A stretch of 7,092 nt of DNA from Anaerolineales bacterium (GTDB lineage Bacteria > Chloroflexota > Anaerolineae > Promineifilales > Promineifilaceae). Position 1 is the stretch's first letter; every line of letters begins with the position of its first letter. A program made the position numbers and the translations under genes. Shown here in pieces: positions 5,942 through 7,092 of the stretch. The DNA is taken from the NCBI GenBank assembly GCA_020432595.1, contig JAGQGA010000087.1, positions 1 to 7,092 of the forward strand, written 5' to 3'. A model generated the notes under the pieces. The model was not told where the DNA came from. It searched no databases and worked only from the letters and a program-made list of their open reading frames with translations.

Positions 5942-6234
5942 TCTGCAACCCGCAAATCAATAAAAGCATCCATCTTGCCAAAGATGGTAATGGCATACTC
6001 AATGATCTGGTTTGTTATGTCAGGGTCAATGGTGGCGGTGCCAATGAGCAAGCACCGCTGCCCTAAAGCCTGGACTTGCTGCTTGGTTTTAACGGCCGTT
6101 TGTCGCCAATCACGCTCATAAGCCAGTGCCACATCTGCCCCTTGCTGTGCCATAAAGACAGCCAATTCAGAGCCAGCCTGCCCGCTACTAATTAAAACCA
6201 CTACCTTGCCCTGCAAATGCTTCCTGTTTATCAT
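5938..6234 (-). CDS. Truncated short-chain dehydrogenase/reductase-like Rossmann fragment
   Basis: This 98-aa protein covers only the N-terminal part of an SDR (usual length about 250 aa). It has LQGKVVVLISSGQAGSELA (7-25, strand 1 and the glycine turn), ADVALAYER (33-41, strand 2) and a helix. Then come LLIGTATIDPD (62-72, in the place of the adenine-ring aspartate region) and FGKMDAFID (85-93), and it stops just where NNAG would follow. The catalytic Ser, Tyr and Lys are absent, and the TGxxxGxG turn is degraded to SSGQAGSE. It is probably a decaying remnant or a small non-catalytic Rossmann protein. The start is supported by GAGGG (6243-6247), 8 nt upstream. An in-frame ATG at 6303 would lie inside the downstream palindrome and is less likely. 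No remaining C-terminal part lies in the window. Confidence 0.6.
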   Translation of the reverse strand: MINRKHLQGKVVVLISSGQAGSELAVFMAQQGADVALAYERDWRQTAVKTKQQVQALGQRCLLIGTATIDPDITNQIIEYAITIFGKMDAFIDLRVAD

Positions 6235-6263
6235 GATTGCTTCCCTCGCTATATGAACACTAG

Positions 6264-6362
6264 AGATTATCGGAAATAAGAATTTCTCACGCAAAGTCGC
6301 CAAACATTTTTCCTTTGCGTCTTTGCGCCTTTGCGTGACATAAAGTTAATTCCGATCATGTC
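6264..6362. repeat. Imperfect ~98-nt palindrome with CTTTGCGN tandem octamers
   Basis: The arms pair in one register around 6312.5. Outer ATCGGAA (6269-6275) pairs with TTCCGAT (6350-6356), and inner TCACGCAAAG (6287-6296) with CTTTGCGTGA (6329-6338). Over the 28 aligned positions between these ends 22 match without a gap. The right arm holds three tandem octamers, CTTTGCGT/C, at 6313-6336. CGCAAAG-type repeats are known as dispersed intergenic elements in several bacterial groups. It may be a REP- or MITE-like element, or a terminator structure between genes; no coding capacity is seen. Confidence 0.6.
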
Positions 6363-6447
6363 TACTATATCGAAAACAGGAGTGCAGTTCCATCTATACC
6401 GATTCGCAAGCGGGTTATATATCTGGATACATTTTGCCTCTGACAGG

Positions 6448-6475
6448 TTGACAGCAAGACCCAAAAAAACATAAT
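6448..6475 (+). promoter_or_regulatory. Sigma-70-type promoter for the histidine kinase gene
   Basis: A perfect -35 box TTGACA (6448-6453) and a -10 box CATAAT (6470-6475, 5 of 6) are separated by 16 nt. Transcription would start near 6482, leaving a leader of about 70-90 nt before the kinase. This is the best promoter match in the window. Confidence 0.6.
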
Positions 6476-6549
6476 CGGGGATTTATTGGCTTTTAACGTG
6501 GTGCATAGACTTTCCACACCGCGTACCACATGCTTCAATCCTACGAGAG

Positions 6550-7092
6550 ATGCAAGAACCGTCTATTTTTATGAACGATCCTGATGACAAGCGTGCGTCA
6601 GCGGCGGTGCTGGCTACGCAGCACGAACGACAGCGCATTGCACACCTGTTGCATGACGATGTGCAGCAGCTTCTGTATGCGGCATTGGCTACCGCAGGGA
6701 TGTTGCGGGCAAACCTGGCAGGCAGGCAAGATGCAGCCTCGCAAGCTGATTGGGTGAGATTGGAGGGGTTGTTGGAAACGGCCGTTGAGACCATTCGCAC
6801 CCTAAGCGTCAGGCTAAACCCACTCAGCAACCATCGAGACAGCTTGGGCAACACGCTCTACCTGCTAACACAGCATATGAAAAAGCTGCATCAGCTAGAT
6901 GTTGAGCTACAGATTAAGGCTGCACCCAGCCAATTAAGCGAGGAACAAACAACGCTTATCCTCCAAATGATACGCGAGATGCTCTTTAATGTTGTAAAAC
7001 ACGCTCAGGTAAACAAAGCCTTGGTGATCGTAACAGAACAGCACGGCCACGTGGATATCAAGGTGATTGATCACGGGGTCGGCTTTCCGCCA
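6550..7092 (+). CDS. HisKA_3 (NarL/DegS-type) sensor histidine kinase, partial at the 3' end
   Basis: 181 codons are visible and remain open at the window end. The dimerisation and phosphoacceptor domain begins almost at once: ERQRIAHLLHDDVQQLL, with phosphoacceptor H35 in the HisKA_3 H-box pattern. A HATPase_c domain follows, with N-box REMLFNVVKHA (N147) and G1 box DHGVGF (174-179). Such kinases pass phosphate to a NarL/FixJ-type response regulator, which would be expected downstream but is outside the window. Only about 25 residues precede the kinase core, so there is no sensor, HAMP or membrane segment; it must be cytosolic and sense through a partner, or be a stand-alone kinase module. 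The start is ambiguous: ATG at 6550 or 6571, both in frame and neither with a good ribosome binding site. One AACGGCCGTT is at 6777-6786. Confidence 0.88.
   Translation, partial: MQEPSIFMNDPDDKRASAAVLATQHERQRIAHLLHDDVQQLLYAALATAGMLRANLAGRQDAASQADWVRLEGLLETAVETIRTLSVRLNPLSNHRDSLGNTLYLLTQHMKKLHQLDVELQIKAAPSQLSEEQTTLILQMIREMLFNVVKHAQVNKALVIVTEQHGHVDIKVIDHGVGFPP

Larger units (their letters stand above)
6235..6549. other. Noncoding region between the SDR fragment and the kinase
   Basis: These 315 bases separate divergent genes. They hold the palindromic repeat (6264-6362), a promoter (6448-6475) and the kinase leader. The short minus-strand reading frame at 6267-6464 runs through the palindrome and shows no family features. 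Apart from a weak GTGGT/ACCAC dyad (6498-6502 with 6525-6529) nothing else is recognised. Confidence 0.6.
308..6786. repeat. Highly iterated palindrome AACGGCCGTT
   Basis: Exact copies begin at 308, 1076, 1424, 2274, 3857, 4088, 4478, 5173, 5761, 6091 and 6777. TACGGCCGTT is at 2965 and 3578, and TTCGGCCGTT at 2358. Chance would give far below one exact copy in 7 kb. All 14 lie inside genes, on both strands, and 13 of 14 read ACG-GCC-G, encoding Thr-Ala followed by Val (Glu once). The exception, in csbD, reads Tyr-Gly-Arg. Confidence 0.9.

Noticed and set aside
6313..6336. The three CTTTGCGN units as a CRISPR array
   Set aside because: The units are 8 bp and directly adjacent, with no spacers and no cas genes.
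6267..6464. A 65-codon minus-strand open frame in the noncoding stretch before the kinase
   Set aside because: It is made largely of the palindromic repeat read as protein and has no family features or ribosome binding site.
6483..6854. A 123-codon minus-strand open frame at the window's right side
   Set aside because: It is antisense to the H-box region of the kinase; the serine- and cysteine-rich product looks like a shadow of the kinase codons.

Overview
The window reads as a bacterial chromosome segment of moderate GC, most likely from an uncultured Chloroflexota of the Anaerolineae/Ardenticatenia type. That assignment is an inference from gene content and from one unusual sequence habit: the 10-bp palindrome AACGGCCGTT occurs 11 times exactly and 3 more times with the 8-bp core CGGCCGTT, almost always inside genes and in one reading frame. 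No mobile element, CRISPR array, rRNA or tRNA was seen.

Layout. Bases 1-275 are a dyad-rich leader that ends in a strong intrinsic terminator just ahead of a GH13/CBM48 alpha-glucan enzyme of branching-enzyme type (276-2105, +). A 19-bp bidirectional terminator (2109-2152) separates it from a convergent small gene for a CsbD-domain protein with a C-terminal membrane anchor (2178-2534, -). A 292-bp divergent region full of dyads and short repeats follows, then a second, soluble CsbD gene (2827-3033, +), a GlsB/YeaQ/YmgE membrane protein (3112-3366, +), and two tandem AI-2E/PerM-family membrane proteins overlapping by ATGA (3441-4745 and 4742-5941, +). A 98-codon remnant of a short-chain dehydrogenase (5938-6234, -) meets the second transporter tail to tail, the two stop codons sharing one TTAA. 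Next comes a 315-bp noncoding stretch with a ~98-nt imperfect palindrome carrying CTTTGCGN repeats and a good sigma-70-type promoter, and finally the 5' part of a sensorless HisKA_3 (NarL/DegS-type) histidine kinase that runs off the window end.

Taken together, the CsbD pair, the GlsB homologue and the PerM-family proteins look like a general or osmotic stress cassette beside a storage-polysaccharide enzyme; this functional link is inferred from families and adjacency. The most unusual signal is the in-frame iterated palindrome (Thr-Ala-Val codons), comparable in kind to HIP1 of cyanobacteria. Next come the structured leaders: the terminator 26 nt before the glucan-enzyme start, and the possible pseudoknot ahead of the anchored CsbD gene. 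I do not see a clear new multi-gene system.
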